A DNA stretch of 64,000 nucleotides from Kordia sp965224175. GTDB taxonomy: Bacteria > Bacteroidota > Bacteroidia > Flavobacteriales > Flavobacteriaceae. A model generated the notes under the pieces. That model saw nothing but the letters and a program-made list of their open reading frames with translations, ran no database searches and was not told where the DNA came from. Below are positions 34,064-44,150 of this stretch, piece by piece (positions within the stretch are counted from its first letter, which is position 1; the number at the start of each line of letters is the position of its first letter). Both the position numbers and the translations under genes were made by a program. The stretch is taken from contig NZ_OZ245041.1 of NCBI RefSeq assembly GCF_965224175.1, positions 4,774,001-4,838,000 on the forward strand, read 5' to 3'.

Positions 34064-35719
34064 TTATTTAATTTTCTTAGCAATATTAGTAGCACCACCT
34101 TGTAGTAAGGTTAAACTTTTAGGCAGTTTAGTGCTTTCATCTATTTGAAAAGTAATGCTTGCAGTGACTACTTTTAAGAAGAAATTGTCTTCCGATTCAG
34201 CGAACATTTCAAATTTTGATTGTCCTGTAGCTTGTGCAAAAATTTGATTTCCTTCTACAGTAACTTCAATTAAGAAATTAGGAGCTAACTCATACGTTCC
34301 TATATATTTTTTCAAAGTTTCTACAGGAAGTTGTATCTCTTTTTTGGGTTCAGGCAATTTTGCATCTGTTTCAATTCCTTTCGTTTCAGACATGTTTACT
34401 TTAAAAATAGCTTTCTTTTGTTTTCCTTCAGCGAAAATAATTTCAGCAAAACTGTCTTCGAAGAAAAAACGATTCTGCGAAAGCGGGAAAATTTTAAATT
34501 CAGAATCACTGTCTGTACGCTGACTATACAATTGATTTCCTTTTAGTGTAATTACTCGTATTGCACCATCATCAAATTTGTAAGCTCCAGTCCATTTTTT
34601 AAGTTCTTTGTTGCTCAGTTTGATGGCATCTGCTGGTTTTGGATATGGTTTTCCTATTGCAATAGCAGCAATTTTATTCGCAGCTTCTGATGGAGAATCA
34701 CAATCGCAATTGGTTAAAATAATGACATAGACATTTTCACTTGGAACATAAATTCCTTGAGTAGAATATCCAAAAATTCCTCCGCTATGCTCCATTACGG
34801 GAACATCTTTAATGGAATTATGAAACCATCCGTAGCCATAATTCATCTTATCTCCATTGTTTAATGTATAATTGGTAAAGGCTTTAGCTAAACTTTCTTT
34901 TGAGATCAATTTGTGGTTACGAACAGCTTTATTCCATAATAATAAATCATCAACAGTAGACATTATAGAGCCTGCTGCATACGGAATAGTCATACTAATA
35001 TAGTCAGCATTTGCAAAACCATCTTCACGTTCTTGATAACCAGAAGCTCTATTTTTTATAATTCTAGATTTGCTTCCATAGTAAGAATTTTTCATGTTTA
35101 GCTTGTCAAAAATTCGTTTTTGAAGGAAATCTTCGTACGAGGCATTGGTTACTTTTTCAATGATGTATCCTAAAAGCACGTATCCAGAATTGTTGTAACG
35201 AAATTGCTCACCAGGTTTAAAATCCATTGGCTCGTTTTTAAAAGCATCAATAAGTTCGGTGACTTTTAGATCTTTTCTAGCAAATTCTCTTAATGAAGGA
35301 ATGGATGTATAACTTTTAATTCCGGATGTATGTGTCAATAAATGATGAATGGTGATTTTTGTGTCTTGAGTTGGATAATCGGGAATGTATTTTGTGATTT
35401 CATCATCTAGCGAAAGCTTTCCTTCTTCCAATAACATTAGAATACCAATGGCAGTAAATTGCTTTGTGATTGATCCGATTTCAAAAACATGTTCTGGCAT
35501 CATAGCGATATCCAATTCTACATTAGCCTTTCCAAAGCCTTTTTTATAAATAGTTTTACCATCTTTTGCCACTAAAACTGTGGCGCCATAATTTGCCTTT
35601 TGATATTGATTTTCCATAATTTGATCAATATCTTTCTCCATGTTTTGCGAAAACAAAACTAAAGGAAGTGCGATAAAAAGAAATAGGAAAAGCGGTTTAA
35701 ATAGTACGTTTTTTTTCAT
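34064..35719 (-). CDS. Serine hydrolase, class C beta-lactamase-like, exported
   Basis: 551 residues from the ATG at 35719, which gives a clean signal peptide (LFLFLFIALPLVLFSQN). Residues about 30-355 form the beta-lactamase fold with the catalytic SITK (83-86), YNNSGY near 172 and HSGGIFGY near 306. The remaining 190 residues are two related beta-rich segments (KKWTGAYKF and KKYIGTYEL) typical of the family's C-terminal domain. It is likely periplasmic; substrate unknown (peptide, ester or peptidoglycan). The htpG gene lies 106 bp upstream with a terminator between, so it has its own promoter. Confidence 0.9.
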   Translation of the reverse strand: MKKNVLFKPLFLFLFIALPLVLFSQNMEKDIDQIMENQYQKANYGATVLVAKDGKTIYKKGFGKANVELDIAMMPEHVFEIGSITKQFTAIGILMLLEEGKLSLDDEITKYIPDYPTQDTKITIHHLLTHTSGIKSYTSIPSLREFARKDLKVTELIDAFKNEPMDFKPGEQFRYNNSGYVLLGYIIEKVTNASYEDFLQKRIFDKLNMKNSYYGSKSRIIKNRASGYQEREDGFANADYISMTIPYAAGSIMSTVDDLLLWNKAVRNHKLISKESLAKAFTNYTLNNGDKMNYGYGWFHNSIKDVPVMEHSGGIFGYSTQGIYVPSENVYVIILTNCDCDSPSEAANKIAAIAIGKPYPKPADAIKLSNKELKKWTGAYKFDDGAIRVITLKGNQLYSQRTDSDSEFKIFPLSQNRFFFEDSFAEIIFAEGKQKKAIFKVNMSETKGIETDAKLPEPKKEIQLPVETLKKYIGTYELAPNFLIEVTVEGNQIFAQATGQSKFEMFAESEDNFFLKVVTASITFQIDESTKLPKSLTLLQGGATNIAKKIK

Positions 35720-35773
35720 GTTTTTTTGTTTTGATTGAATGTAGGTTTGACGATTCATAGTATGTTTTGGTTA

Positions 35774-35804
35774 CAAAAAAAGCCTCTTCATTTGAAGAGG
35801 CTTT
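35774..35804 (-). terminator. Intrinsic terminator of htpG
   Basis: AAAGCCTCTTCA and TGAAGAGGCTTT form the stem, with a T7 run on the minus strand. It lies 22 bp past the htpG stop. Confidence 0.9.
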
Positions 35805-35825
35805 AAGATACTATTTTTTTAGTTC

Positions 35826-37712
35826 TTATTTTATCATTTCGTAACTACGTTTTATGAATTGTGTCAATTCTTCTCCCGTTAGTAAGTTTTGTGATAAACG
35901 TGCTAAATCAAGAGATTGTTTGATTAAGCGCTCTTGCTTTTTCTTAGTTTTTGTGTTTAGAATTTGTCCAACTAATTCGTGATTTGTGTTTACGATTAAA
36001 TTGTACATTTCTGGGAAATTGCCCATTCCAAACATTCCGCCACCGCCAGTTTGTTGCATTTCTTTCATACGACGCATAAACTCAGGTTGCGTGATCATAA
36101 ATGGTGAAGCGTTAGAATCCATTGCTTCCAACTGAACTGTATACTTATCAGCAGGAACTACTTCGGTTAATGTTGTCTTTAATGACTCTTTTTCTTCATC
36201 TGAAAGTTTCGAGATTTGTTCTTCGTCTTTTTTGATGATGTTGTCAATATGATCAGCATCTACACGCGCAAATGAAATCTTTTCTTTTGATGTTTCTAAT
36301 TTTTGAATTAAGTGAGAAACAATAGGAGAGTCTAACAACAATACTTCGTATCCTTTTTCTTTGGCAGCTTCAATATAACTATGTTGTTGATCTTTGTTAG
36401 AAGCATATAAAATGATTGTTTTATCATCTTTATCTGTCTGCGTATCTTTGATTTTCTCGTATAATTCTTCATATGTATAATACGTTCCATCTACAGAAGG
36501 ATATAATGCAAACTTGTCTGCTTTGTCAAAGAATTTTTCTTCAGAAAGCATTCCATATTCAATCACAATTTTAATATCATCCCATTTTGCTTCAAAATCT
36601 TCTCTGTTATTTTTGAATAAAGAATTCAATTTATCAGCTACTTTACGAGTAATATAAGAAGAGATTTTCTTTACATTTCCATCAGCTTGTAAGTAAGAAC
36701 GCGATACATTCAATGGAATATCTGGAGAATCAATTACACCTTTTAGCATTGTTAAAAACTCAGGAACAATTCCTTCAACATTATCAGTAACAAATACTTG
36801 ATTTTGGTACAATTGGATTCTATCCTTTTGCATATTCATATCATTCCCAAGTTTAGGGAAGTATAAAATACCAGTTAAATTAAACGGGTAATCTACGTTT
36901 AAGTGAATATTAAATAAAGGTTCTTCAAATTGCATTGGATACAATTCGCGGTAGAAATTTTTATAATCTGCTTCTTCTAAGTCGGTAGGTTGTTTTGTCC
37001 AAGCTGGATTTGGATTGTTGATAATATTATCAACTGTAATTTTTTCAGCTTCAGCACCTTCTTCTGCATCTTCTGGAAGTGGTAAAGTTTCTTCCTTAGT
37101 TCCAAATTTAATTGGAATAGGCATGAACTTGTTATATTTTACTAATAATTCATTGATTCTTGAATCTTCTAGAAATTCTGTTGAATCTTCTGCGATGTGT
37201 AAAATAATTTCTGTTCCTCTTTCTGTTTTACCGTGTTCTTCTAGAGTAAATTGTGGCGAACCATCACATGTCCAATGTGCCGCTTTTGCATCGCTATGAC
37301 TTTTAGAGATAATTTCTACTTTTTCTGCAACCATAAATGCAGAATAGAATCCAAGTCCAAAATGTCCGATAATTCCTGAATCTTTGGCAGAATCTTTATA
37401 TTTTTCTAAAAATTCTTCGGCTCCAGAAAAAGCCACTTCGTTGATATATTTTTGAATTTCATCTGCAGACATTCCGATTCCTTGATCGATAATATGCAGT
37501 TTCTTTCCTTCTTTATCTACTTTAATTTCGATTACAGGATTTCCGTATTCAACACTTACTTCTCCAATATTGGTTAAGTGTTTTAGCTTTAGTGTAGCAT
37601 CGGTTGCATTCGAAATAAGTTCTCTTAAAAAGATTTCGTGATCGCTGTATAAGAACTTCTTAATTAAGGGGAAAATATTTTCTACAGATACATTAATATT
37701 TCCTGTTGCCAT
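35826..37712 (-). CDS. htpG: Molecular chaperone HtpG (Hsp90)
   Basis: 628 residues, the usual length. The N-terminal GHKL ATPase is complete: FLRELISNATDATLKL, IIDQGIGMSADEI, GHFGLGFYSAFMV and GTEIILHI, followed by the middle domain (LNVSRSYLQ) and the C-terminal dimer domain. It is a cytosolic ATP-dependent chaperone. An acidic insertion (PLPEDAEEGAEAEK near 215) is seen in other Bacteroidota proteins. The ATG at 37712 is preceded by 400 bp with no other gene. Confidence 0.96.
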   Translation of the reverse strand: MATGNINVSVENIFPLIKKFLYSDHEIFLRELISNATDATLKLKHLTNIGEVSVEYGNPVIEIKVDKEGKKLHIIDQGIGMSADEIQKYINEVAFSGAEEFLEKYKDSAKDSGIIGHFGLGFYSAFMVAEKVEIISKSHSDAKAAHWTCDGSPQFTLEEHGKTERGTEIILHIAEDSTEFLEDSRINELLVKYNKFMPIPIKFGTKEETLPLPEDAEEGAEAEKITVDNIINNPNPAWTKQPTDLEEADYKNFYRELYPMQFEEPLFNIHLNVDYPFNLTGILYFPKLGNDMNMQKDRIQLYQNQVFVTDNVEGIVPEFLTMLKGVIDSPDIPLNVSRSYLQADGNVKKISSYITRKVADKLNSLFKNNREDFEAKWDDIKIVIEYGMLSEEKFFDKADKFALYPSVDGTYYTYEELYEKIKDTQTDKDDKTIILYASNKDQQHSYIEAAKEKGYEVLLLDSPIVSHLIQKLETSKEKISFARVDADHIDNIIKKDEEQISKLSDEEKESLKTTLTEVVPADKYTVQLEAMDSNASPFMITQPEFMRRMKEMQQTGGGGMFGMGNFPEMYNLIVNTNHELVGQILNTKTKKKQERLIKQSLDLARLSQNLLTGEELTQFIKRSYEMIK

Positions 37713-37886
37713 TTGTTATCTTTTTAGTTTATGATTAAAATTAGTATTGTTTGAAGTCATTCTTTTCAAAAAAAATACCATTTTTAAACAAGTGACAAGA
37801 TGACATAATTTCTGTCAAATAGAAGTTTTTCAAAAAAAAATAAAATTTAATGTAAGGAATTAAAAATCATTTCGATTTATACAATA

Positions 37887-37996
37887 ATGATTAAGGGTAG
37901 TAATTACGATTTAAGACAAATAATCCCTTAATCAATTGTTTATTTATTGGTTAGGTTGTTTTAAAGCACATTTATAAAATATAAATGTGCTTTTTT
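37887..37996 (+). ncRNA. Candidate structured RNA or leader ahead of fabH
   Basis: GATTAAGGG (37889-37897) and CCCTTAATC (37925-37933) pair around a 27-nt loop, followed at 37963 by a strong terminator hairpin. A 14-residue ORF (MIKGSNYDLRQIIP, 37887-37931) spans the first stem and could be a leader peptide. No plus-strand gene ends upstream to need a terminator, which implies a short transcript here. The promoter is not clear. The piece before the terminator, TTGGTTAGGTTGTTTTAAA, resembles the one at about 27878. Confidence 0.4.
37963..37996 (+). terminator. Intrinsic terminator upstream of fabH
   Basis: AAAGCACATTTAT and ATAAATGTGCTTT arms form a 13-bp stem with a T6 tail. No ORF of normal size ends before it. 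Confidence 0.85.
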
Positions 37997-38118
37997 GTTG
38001 AAGTACATCAAAATACTACACAGATGTAATTATTAATTCTTATTATTGCGGTTCAAGTTTTAAGAATTCGTAAATTTATGCTGCGATTTCGCTACCAAAA
38101 ATTAAAAATCTACAATTT

Positions 38119-39135
38119 ATGTATACATCAAGAATTATAGGATTAGGACATTACGTGCCAGATAATGTAGTTACCAATGATGATTTATCCAAATTAATGG
38201 ATACGAATGACGAATGGATTCAAGAACGCACAGGAATTAAAGAAAGAAGATTTGCCGTAAAGGGAACAGAAGATACAACCTCAGGAATGGGAATTAAAGC
38301 TGCGAAAGTAGCAATAGAAAGAGCAGGAATTGATAAAGACGATATTGACTTTATCATTTTTGCAACGTTGAGCCCCGATTATTATTTCCCTGGACCAGGA
38401 GTTATGGTACAAAAAGAGTTAGACATTAAAACAGTTGGTGCCCTTGATGTCCGTAATCAATGTTCTGGGTTTGTCTATGCAATTTCAGTTGCAGATCAGT
38501 TCATTAAAACGGGAATGTATAAAAATATTTTAGTGATTGGTTCTGAATTACATTCACACGGTTTAGATATGACTACACGTGGTAGAGGTGTTTCTGTGAT
38601 TTTTGGAGATGGAGCTGGAGCCGCAATACTTACGAGAAGTGAAGATACAAGTCGTGGAATTTTGTCTACACATTTGCACTCGCAAGGAGAACATGCAGAA
38701 GAACTAGCATTGACAGCACCAGGAATGGGAACACGTTGGGTAAATGATATTATAGATGATCATACCAACGGAGTAGAAGATACTTCGTATTTTCCACATA
38801 TGAATGGACAATTTGTATTTAAAAATGCGGTAGTTCGTTTTAGTGAAGTAATTATGGAAGGTTTGTTGCAGAATGGTTTGAAAAAAGAAGATATTGATAT
38901 GTTAATTCCGCATCAAGCTAATTTACGAATTGCACAATTCATTCAGAAAAAATTTGGTTTAGGGAATGATCAGGTGTATAACAATATTATGCGTTACGGA
39001 AATACAACGGCAGCATCTATTCCAATTGCTTTGACAGAAGCTTGGGAAGAAGGAAAAATAAAAGAAGGTGATACTGTTGTATTAGCAGCTTTCGGAAGTG
39101 GATTTACTTGGGGAAGTGTGATTATAAAATGGTAA
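38119..39135 (+). CDS. fabH: Beta-ketoacyl-ACP synthase III
   Basis: 338 residues. It condenses an acyl-CoA with malonyl-ACP to start fatty-acid synthesis. The catalytic triad is visible: Cys115 in RNQCSGFVY, His in PHQANLRI near 264, and Asn in YGNTTAAS near 294. The N-terminal DEWIQERTGIKERRF is typical. It is longer than the E. coli enzyme by about 20 residues. It is not beside other fab genes. Bacteroidota often carry two fabH paralogs, and this may be the isolated one. Confidence 0.93.
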   Translation: MYTSRIIGLGHYVPDNVVTNDDLSKLMDTNDEWIQERTGIKERRFAVKGTEDTTSGMGIKAAKVAIERAGIDKDDIDFIIFATLSPDYYFPGPGVMVQKELDIKTVGALDVRNQCSGFVYAISVADQFIKTGMYKNILVIGSELHSHGLDMTTRGRGVSVIFGDGAGAAILTRSEDTSRGILSTHLHSQGEHAEELALTAPGMGTRWVNDIIDDHTNGVEDTSYFPHMNGQFVFKNAVVRFSEVIMEGLLQNGLKKEDIDMLIPHQANLRIAQFIQKKFGLGNDQVYNNIMRYGNTTAASIPIALTEAWEEGKIKEGDTVVLAAFGSGFTWGSVIIKW

Positions 39136-39174
39136 TATAAAAAGAAATATCGCGAAAGCGGATATGTAAAAATA

Positions 39175-39208
39175 AAATCCCAAGTGCTAGTGCGCTTGGG
39201 ATTTTTTC
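39175..39208 (+). terminator. Intrinsic terminator of fabH
   Basis: AATCCCAAG (39177-39185) and CTTGGGATT (39195-39203) arms, then a T-run, 41 bp after the stop. Confidence 0.88.
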
Positions 39209-39445
39209 TTAGATAAAAGTAAAATATCTAGTATACTTTATGCAATATCAGGGGGTATTTTTAGAGTGCTAAATTCGAATAATTAACCTAATATCTATAC
39301 CGAATAACTTTTATGATGTTGCAATTTAGTTCGTTTTTTTAAAGATTTAATTACAGCTTAATAGAACTTTAACAGTTTTTCGGCTAAAAAGTGTCGGTTT
39401 ACAGGTGAATAGCATTTTAAAAATTTCTAAAAGATTCTAAAAATA

Positions 39446-39477
39446 GAAAACCCTAGTTGTGCACAACTAAGGTTTTC
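39446..39477 (-). terminator. Terminator hairpin of the receptor gene
   Basis: GAAAACC and GGTTTTC enclose the loopless palindrome TAGTTGTGCACAACTA with one bulged base on each side. The minus-strand tail is T-rich. Confidence 0.7.
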
Positions 39478-39550
39478 TTTGATTAATAACTTTCAATTAA
39501 CACTAACCATCAATAATAATTGAAGCTATTAAATTATTATAAAAATTGGT

Positions 39551-42019
39551 CTATAAGAATCCGCCACTTCCAGATTTTTCGTCATTATCACGTCTCTTAC
39601 GAGATTTCGCTCTGTATTTTCTTCCTCCAAAACGATAAGAAATAGAAACATTTACAGTATTACTTTCCCAGTTGAAAGCTCCTTCTTGTCTGAATGGTCT
39701 GTTTCCGTCAAAACCAAATTCTTGTGTATTAAAGATGTCGTTGTAATTTACGCTCAATGTTCCATTTCCTTGGGCGAATGAGTAACGAGCTCCAATGTTT
39801 ACAAAATACATAGGTTTCATTTCAAACTGAAGTCCTTGTACACTTCCTCTGTAAAATCCGAAAGCAGATAAGTTTAGCTTTTTGGTAACTCTAAAGTTGT
39901 TAAACATTCTAAAGTTCCAAGCAGCATTATCAACTTCAACAGTTTCTCTAACAATATTATCTACAGTAGCAACATCTGTTGGTGCATTTAATGATTCAGT
40001 AATTCCCTTTTGTGTTTGTGAGAAGAAATCAAAACTAGCATTAAAACTCCACCAATTTGTCGGTCTGAAATTACTTGAAACTTCTACTCCATATGCTGAA
40101 GTATTGTCGAAGTTATCATGCGTTAAGATTAATCTGTTGATATCGGTACGATCTACAAAAACAGCTCTGTTTATTTCATCTTCAATAAGTCTGTAAAAAA
40201 CACCTCCAGTAATTGTTCCTTTGTTTCCAATTCTTCGAGTGTAGTTTGCTTCCATAGAGTTCGTAAACTGTGGCTCTAAGTTGATGTTTCCAAAAGAAGA
40301 GATTAATGGCGTACTCCATTCTCTAATTGGATTTACTTGTCCAATTCCTGGACGATCTACACGTCTACTATAACTTACTTGATATGAATTTTTCTCAGAA
40401 GGAGTATACGTGAAAAACGCTGATGGATATACTTGAATGTAATCGTTTTCAAAAACAATATTTGTTTGATCAGTGTTTACAATTTCTCTTGATAAAGCAT
40501 TTGCGTCAACTTGAACACTTTCTGCTCTAACTCCTACTTGGTATGACCATTTTTCAAATTGTTTTCCATAGGTTCCATAAACAGAATAAATATCTCTGCT
40601 ATAATCAAAATCAGTAGTAGGAGTTCTACGTAAATCTCCGATTTCATTGAATGAAAATCCAGTAGACTGATAATCAATACCAGAGTTGAATAAACGTGCT
40701 TCAGCACCAAGCTCTAATTTTGCTTTATTTTTCATTGGACGTACATAATCTAAGTTAATAGTAGTACGATCTCTATCTGTTTCCGTCTCATCCATATAGT
40801 TCGGAAATGTTCCTGCGCCAGCAAAAGCAAAGTTGATATTATCTTCAGCATCAAACACATTATAATCTACTTCCAATTCAATATTATGTCCTTCATCATT
40901 GATATCATACTTATAATTAAAGTTGTATTGAGAAGCAAGATTATCATTAGCTGCTAAGAAATCTTGTAGATTATTGAAAGCTGGATTGTCATAGAAAAAT
41001 ACTCTTGTGATACCATCTGTTTTACTATCCGTAATATTTTGATTAGTAAAGAAAGAAATAGTATTCTTTTCATTTAGGTATACATCAACTCCAACTTTAA
41101 ATAAGTGTGTTTTACGATTGTCTAAAAAGCTAAATAACTGCTCAGAGTTTTCATCTACTCTAAAAATATTTCCATCATTAGCATTTTTAGAAATATTGTT
41201 TCCGTAGTTACCAAATACATTGAATTTTCCATTACGATAATTCATATCAATAGAACTGTTGAATTTAGCTTCACGCTCACGTGTTAAACCAATATTTACA
41301 TTTCCATTGAAACCAATATTTACATTTTTACGTAATACAATATTGATAATTCCACTCATTCCTTCAGGGTTATATTTTGCAGAAGGATTTGTAATTAATT
41401 CAATTTTTTTGATAGAATTAGAAGGTAATTGACGTAATAATTGTGCTGTTGGAATATTAGAAAGTTTTCCATCAACCATAACACGTACGTTTTGATTTCC
41501 TCGTAAGCTAATAGCTCCAGTTTGTTGATCTACGTTTACAGAAGGTAAATTGTTCATAATGTCAGAAGCAGTTGGACCACTTGTTACCAAGTCTTTTCCA
41601 ACCGTAATCACTTTACGATCTACTTTTTGTTCAATCGTTGTACGTTCGGCAACAACTTCTACTTCATTTAGTGTAGTAGCACTTTCTGCTAGTGAAATGG
41701 TACCTAGATTAACATTTTTATTGTCATTTGTAATACTTGCTTCTCTTGATACAGTTTCGTATCCGATAAATTGTATATCTATAGCTATAGTTCCAGCAGG
41801 AATTTTATTGATTTTGAAGTTTCCTTTGTCATCAGAAATTGCCCCTGTTAAAACTTTACTATCAGCTTTTGATTTTATTACAATAGTTGCATAAGGAATC
41901 GCTTCATTAGTACCAGCGTCGATAACCTTTCCTTGTACAGTTCCAATTTTGGGGGTTGAGTTTTGAGCATGTAATGCAAAGCATAGCATCACCATGCATA
42001 GTGAGAATAGTTTTTTCAT
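39551..42019 (-). CDS. TonB-dependent receptor-like outer-membrane beta-barrel protein
   Basis: 822 residues. Signal peptide (about 1-18), CarboxypepD-regulatory domain (about 24-105, GTVQGKVIDAGTNEAIPYA), plug (about 125-225, DIMNNLPSVNVD, VRVMVDGKLSN and IELITNPSAKYNPEG), then a barrel rich in aromatic strand motifs ending YRFGGRKYRAKSRKRRDN and a Gly-rich tail. It belongs to the Bacteroidota OMP_b-brl_3 group rather than classical siderophore receptors; ligand unknown. There is no SusD partner next to it. The basic C-terminal tail after the last strand is odd. Confidence 0.9.
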   Translation of the reverse strand: MKKLFSLCMVMLCFALHAQNSTPKIGTVQGKVIDAGTNEAIPYATIVIKSKADSKVLTGAISDDKGNFKINKIPAGTIAIDIQFIGYETVSREASITNDNKNVNLGTISLAESATTLNEVEVVAERTTIEQKVDRKVITVGKDLVTSGPTASDIMNNLPSVNVDQQTGAISLRGNQNVRVMVDGKLSNIPTAQLLRQLPSNSIKKIELITNPSAKYNPEGMSGIINIVLRKNVNIGFNGNVNIGLTREREAKFNSSIDMNYRNGKFNVFGNYGNNISKNANDGNIFRVDENSEQLFSFLDNRKTHLFKVGVDVYLNEKNTISFFTNQNITDSKTDGITRVFFYDNPAFNNLQDFLAANDNLASQYNFNYKYDINDEGHNIELEVDYNVFDAEDNINFAFAGAGTFPNYMDETETDRDRTTINLDYVRPMKNKAKLELGAEARLFNSGIDYQSTGFSFNEIGDLRRTPTTDFDYSRDIYSVYGTYGKQFEKWSYQVGVRAESVQVDANALSREIVNTDQTNIVFENDYIQVYPSAFFTYTPSEKNSYQVSYSRRVDRPGIGQVNPIREWSTPLISSFGNINLEPQFTNSMEANYTRRIGNKGTITGGVFYRLIEDEINRAVFVDRTDINRLILTHDNFDNTSAYGVEVSSNFRPTNWWSFNASFDFFSQTQKGITESLNAPTDVATVDNIVRETVEVDNAAWNFRMFNNFRVTKKLNLSAFGFYRGSVQGLQFEMKPMYFVNIGARYSFAQGNGTLSVNYNDIFNTQEFGFDGNRPFRQEGAFNWESNTVNVSISYRFGGRKYRAKSRKRRDNDEKSGSGGFL

Positions 42020-42228
42020 TTAATTAGTCCGTTTTTTGTTTTTGATGATAAATCCTAGTCTTACTAGAATTATGCATACTTGACGACGCAGAAGTTATTG
42101 TGTTACGTTCTTTAACATCTTTTAACATATTTTAACAAATAACAGCGTAACATGTGAAAAATCACTAGATTTGTAGTCTCATTACCAGTGAGTGTACCCA
42201 AAATCGTAAAACTAAATACCATAACCTA

Positions 42229-42585
42229 TTGAAAACACTAGTGTTAGGCGCTTCTATGAAGTCGCATCGCTTTTCTCATAAAGCCGTACGTAAATTGGCA
42301 ACTAAAGGACATGAAGTTGTCGCTTTCGGTTTAAAAGAAGGAGAAATTAATGGCATTACAATTGATACAGAACTCTTACCATACGAAGATATTCATACGG
42401 TGACTTTATATTTAAACCCTAAAGTGCAACCAGATTATTATGAATATATACTTTCATTAAAACCAGAGCGTATAATTTTTAATCCTGGAACGGAAAATTC
42501 TGAATTTTGTCAAATGCTAAAAGAAAGAGATATCAAATGTCATGTTGCTTGTACTTTGGTTCTATTGGCGTCTGATCAATATTAA
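42229..42585 (+). CDS. CoA-binding (YccU-like) domain protein
   Basis: 118 residues, Rossmann-like CoA-binding domain: KTLVLGASMKSHRFSHKAVRKL with the GAS turn, HEVVAFG, and IIFNPGTENSEF near the end. No upstream ATG fits, so the start is the TTG at 42229, which places the family N-terminus correctly. A -7 element TAGATTTG (42166-42173) lies 55 bp upstream. Its 3' end overlaps the convergent symporter gene by 24 bp. Confidence 0.88.
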   Translation: MKTLVLGASMKSHRFSHKAVRKLATKGHEVVAFGLKEGEINGITIDTELLPYEDIHTVTLYLNPKVQPDYYEYILSLKPERIIFNPGTENSEFCQMLKERDIKCHVACTLVLLASDQY

Positions 42586-44073
42586 GCCCAGGAATGTAAG
42601 CAATCCGTTAATAGGTAATAATTCATATCCGAATTGATAATAAGTTTCTTTTGAAAGTTTTACTGCTGCTGCCATGTCGGCTACATCTGCAGTAAAGTAA
42701 GTATAGTATGCTCCAAAATTTGCTAATACATAAGTTAAGCAAATTGAAACAAGCGTCACAATCCAAACATTTTTATCAACGATTCTGTATTTGGTGAAAA
42801 TTCCGAAAGCAAACAAACCTAATAACGGTCCGTACGTGTAACCAGCAATTGTCAATAAACTGTCAATGACGCTTTTATTGCTTAGGCTATTAAAGATGAT
42901 AACTACAATAATAAGCACAACAGACATGGCAACATGCACTATTTTTCGTGTGCTTTTTTGTTCTTTTTCTGGTTTCTTTTCGATATCTAGAAAATCAACT
43001 GAAAAAGAAGTTGTCAAGGAAGTTAAGGCAGAATCAGCACTAGAGTATGCTGCAGCAATTAATCCGAGTAAAAATACAATAGCTAACGAAATTCCCAATC
43101 CGCCTTTGAGCGCGATTTCAGGAAACAATAAATCTGTTCTTGGTTTTCCGTCCATCAATGGAACTTCAATACTGTGTTTAGCTGCAAACATATAAACCAA
43201 AGCTCCTAATAATAAAAAGATCATATTCACAACAACCAGAACGACGCTAAATGAAATCATATTTTTTTGCGCATCACCCAAACTTTTGCACGTCAAATTC
43301 TTTTGCATCATATCTTGATCTAACCCAGTCATACACACCGCAATAAACAATCCGCCAAGGAATGATTTAATAAAATAATTTTTTGCCATCAAGTTATCTG
43401 TAAACCATATTTGATTGTATTGCTCCAAAGTTTCTGAGTTCCAAAATTCACCAAAACTCATGTCTAAATCACCTAAAATCAAATAAATGGCTACGCCAAC
43501 AGCAACCAACATAAATAGGGTTTGCAGTGTATCTGTCCAAACAATCGTTTTAATTCCGCCACGAAACGTATAGAGCCAAATCAGTAAAATAGATAAGGTT
43601 ACAGTGACAGCAAACGGAATATTATACGAATCAAATACATAACGTTGCAATACAATAGCAACTAAATACAATCGGAAAGCTGCGCCTAAAATTCTGGAAA
43701 TCAAAAAGAAAAAAGCACCTGTTTTATAACTTACGACGCCAAATCGATCTTCTAAGTACTGATAAATAGACGTTACATTCAATCGATAATAAATAGGCAT
43801 TAATACATATGCAATAATAAAATAACCGACCAAATAGCCAAAAACGACTTGCATGTAACTAAACTTTGAAGCTTCAACCCAACCAGGAACAGAAATAAAA
43901 GTTACACCCGAAAGCGAAGCACCAATCATTCCAAAGGCAACTACATACCAAGGCGATTTTCGAGATGCTTTAAAAAAGGTTTCATTGCTATCGTCTTTTC
44001 CCGTGAAATAAGAGATTAAAATCAAAACGCCAAAATATCCGGCGATCAGTAATAAAATATGAATGGATTGCAT
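42562..44073 (-). CDS. Sodium:solute symporter family protein
   Basis: 503 residues from the ATG at 44073 (MQSIHILLLI); the upstream 44097 start is possible. About 13 membrane helices of the SSS fold: SWYV-type first region SPWYVVAFGMIGASLSGVTF, FRLYLVAIVLQRYVF, FRGGIKTIVWTDTLQ and AYSSADSALTSLTTSFSVDF. The GASLSG and TSFSVDF segments are typical sodium-site regions. Substrate unknown. It is convergent with, and overlaps, the CoA-binding gene. Confidence 0.9.
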   Translation of the reverse strand: MQSIHILLLIAGYFGVLILISYFTGKDDSNETFFKASRKSPWYVVAFGMIGASLSGVTFISVPGWVEASKFSYMQVVFGYLVGYFIIAYVLMPIYYRLNVTSIYQYLEDRFGVVSYKTGAFFFLISRILGAAFRLYLVAIVLQRYVFDSYNIPFAVTVTLSILLIWLYTFRGGIKTIVWTDTLQTLFMLVAVGVAIYLILGDLDMSFGEFWNSETLEQYNQIWFTDNLMAKNYFIKSFLGGLFIAVCMTGLDQDMMQKNLTCKSLGDAQKNMISFSVVLVVVNMIFLLLGALVYMFAAKHSIEVPLMDGKPRTDLLFPEIALKGGLGISLAIVFLLGLIAAAYSSADSALTSLTTSFSVDFLDIEKKPEKEQKSTRKIVHVAMSVVLIIVVIIFNSLSNKSVIDSLLTIAGYTYGPLLGLFAFGIFTKYRIVDKNVWIVTLVSICLTYVLANFGAYYTYFTADVADMAAAVKLSKETYYQFGYELLPINGLLTFLGLILIRRQ

Positions 44074-44150
44074 CTGTGTAAATTTTCGGTATTGCAAAAT
44101 ACAAACTTCATCATTATAAAGTGTAAATTCGTAAAATATTTAAAGGATTC

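Larger units (their letters stand above)
37713..38118. other. 406-bp intergenic region with a structured leader and terminator
   Basis: Between divergent htpG and fabH. It holds an AT-rich part (37713-37880) with no clear signal, a stem-forming segment and a terminator (37887-37996), and 120 bp before fabH. A variant -7-like TAAATTTA occurs near 38069. Confidence 0.6.
39136..39550. other. Intergenic region between convergent genes
   Basis: 415 bp. It contains the fabH terminator and, at 39446, the terminator of the opposite-strand receptor gene. The 235 bp between them are AT-rich with no ORF or RNA I can identify. Confidence 0.6.

Noticed and set aside
42562..42585. Overlap of convergent genes as a sign of mis-annotation
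   Set aside because: Both proteins keep their family ends; a 24-bp convergent overlap is common in compact genomes.
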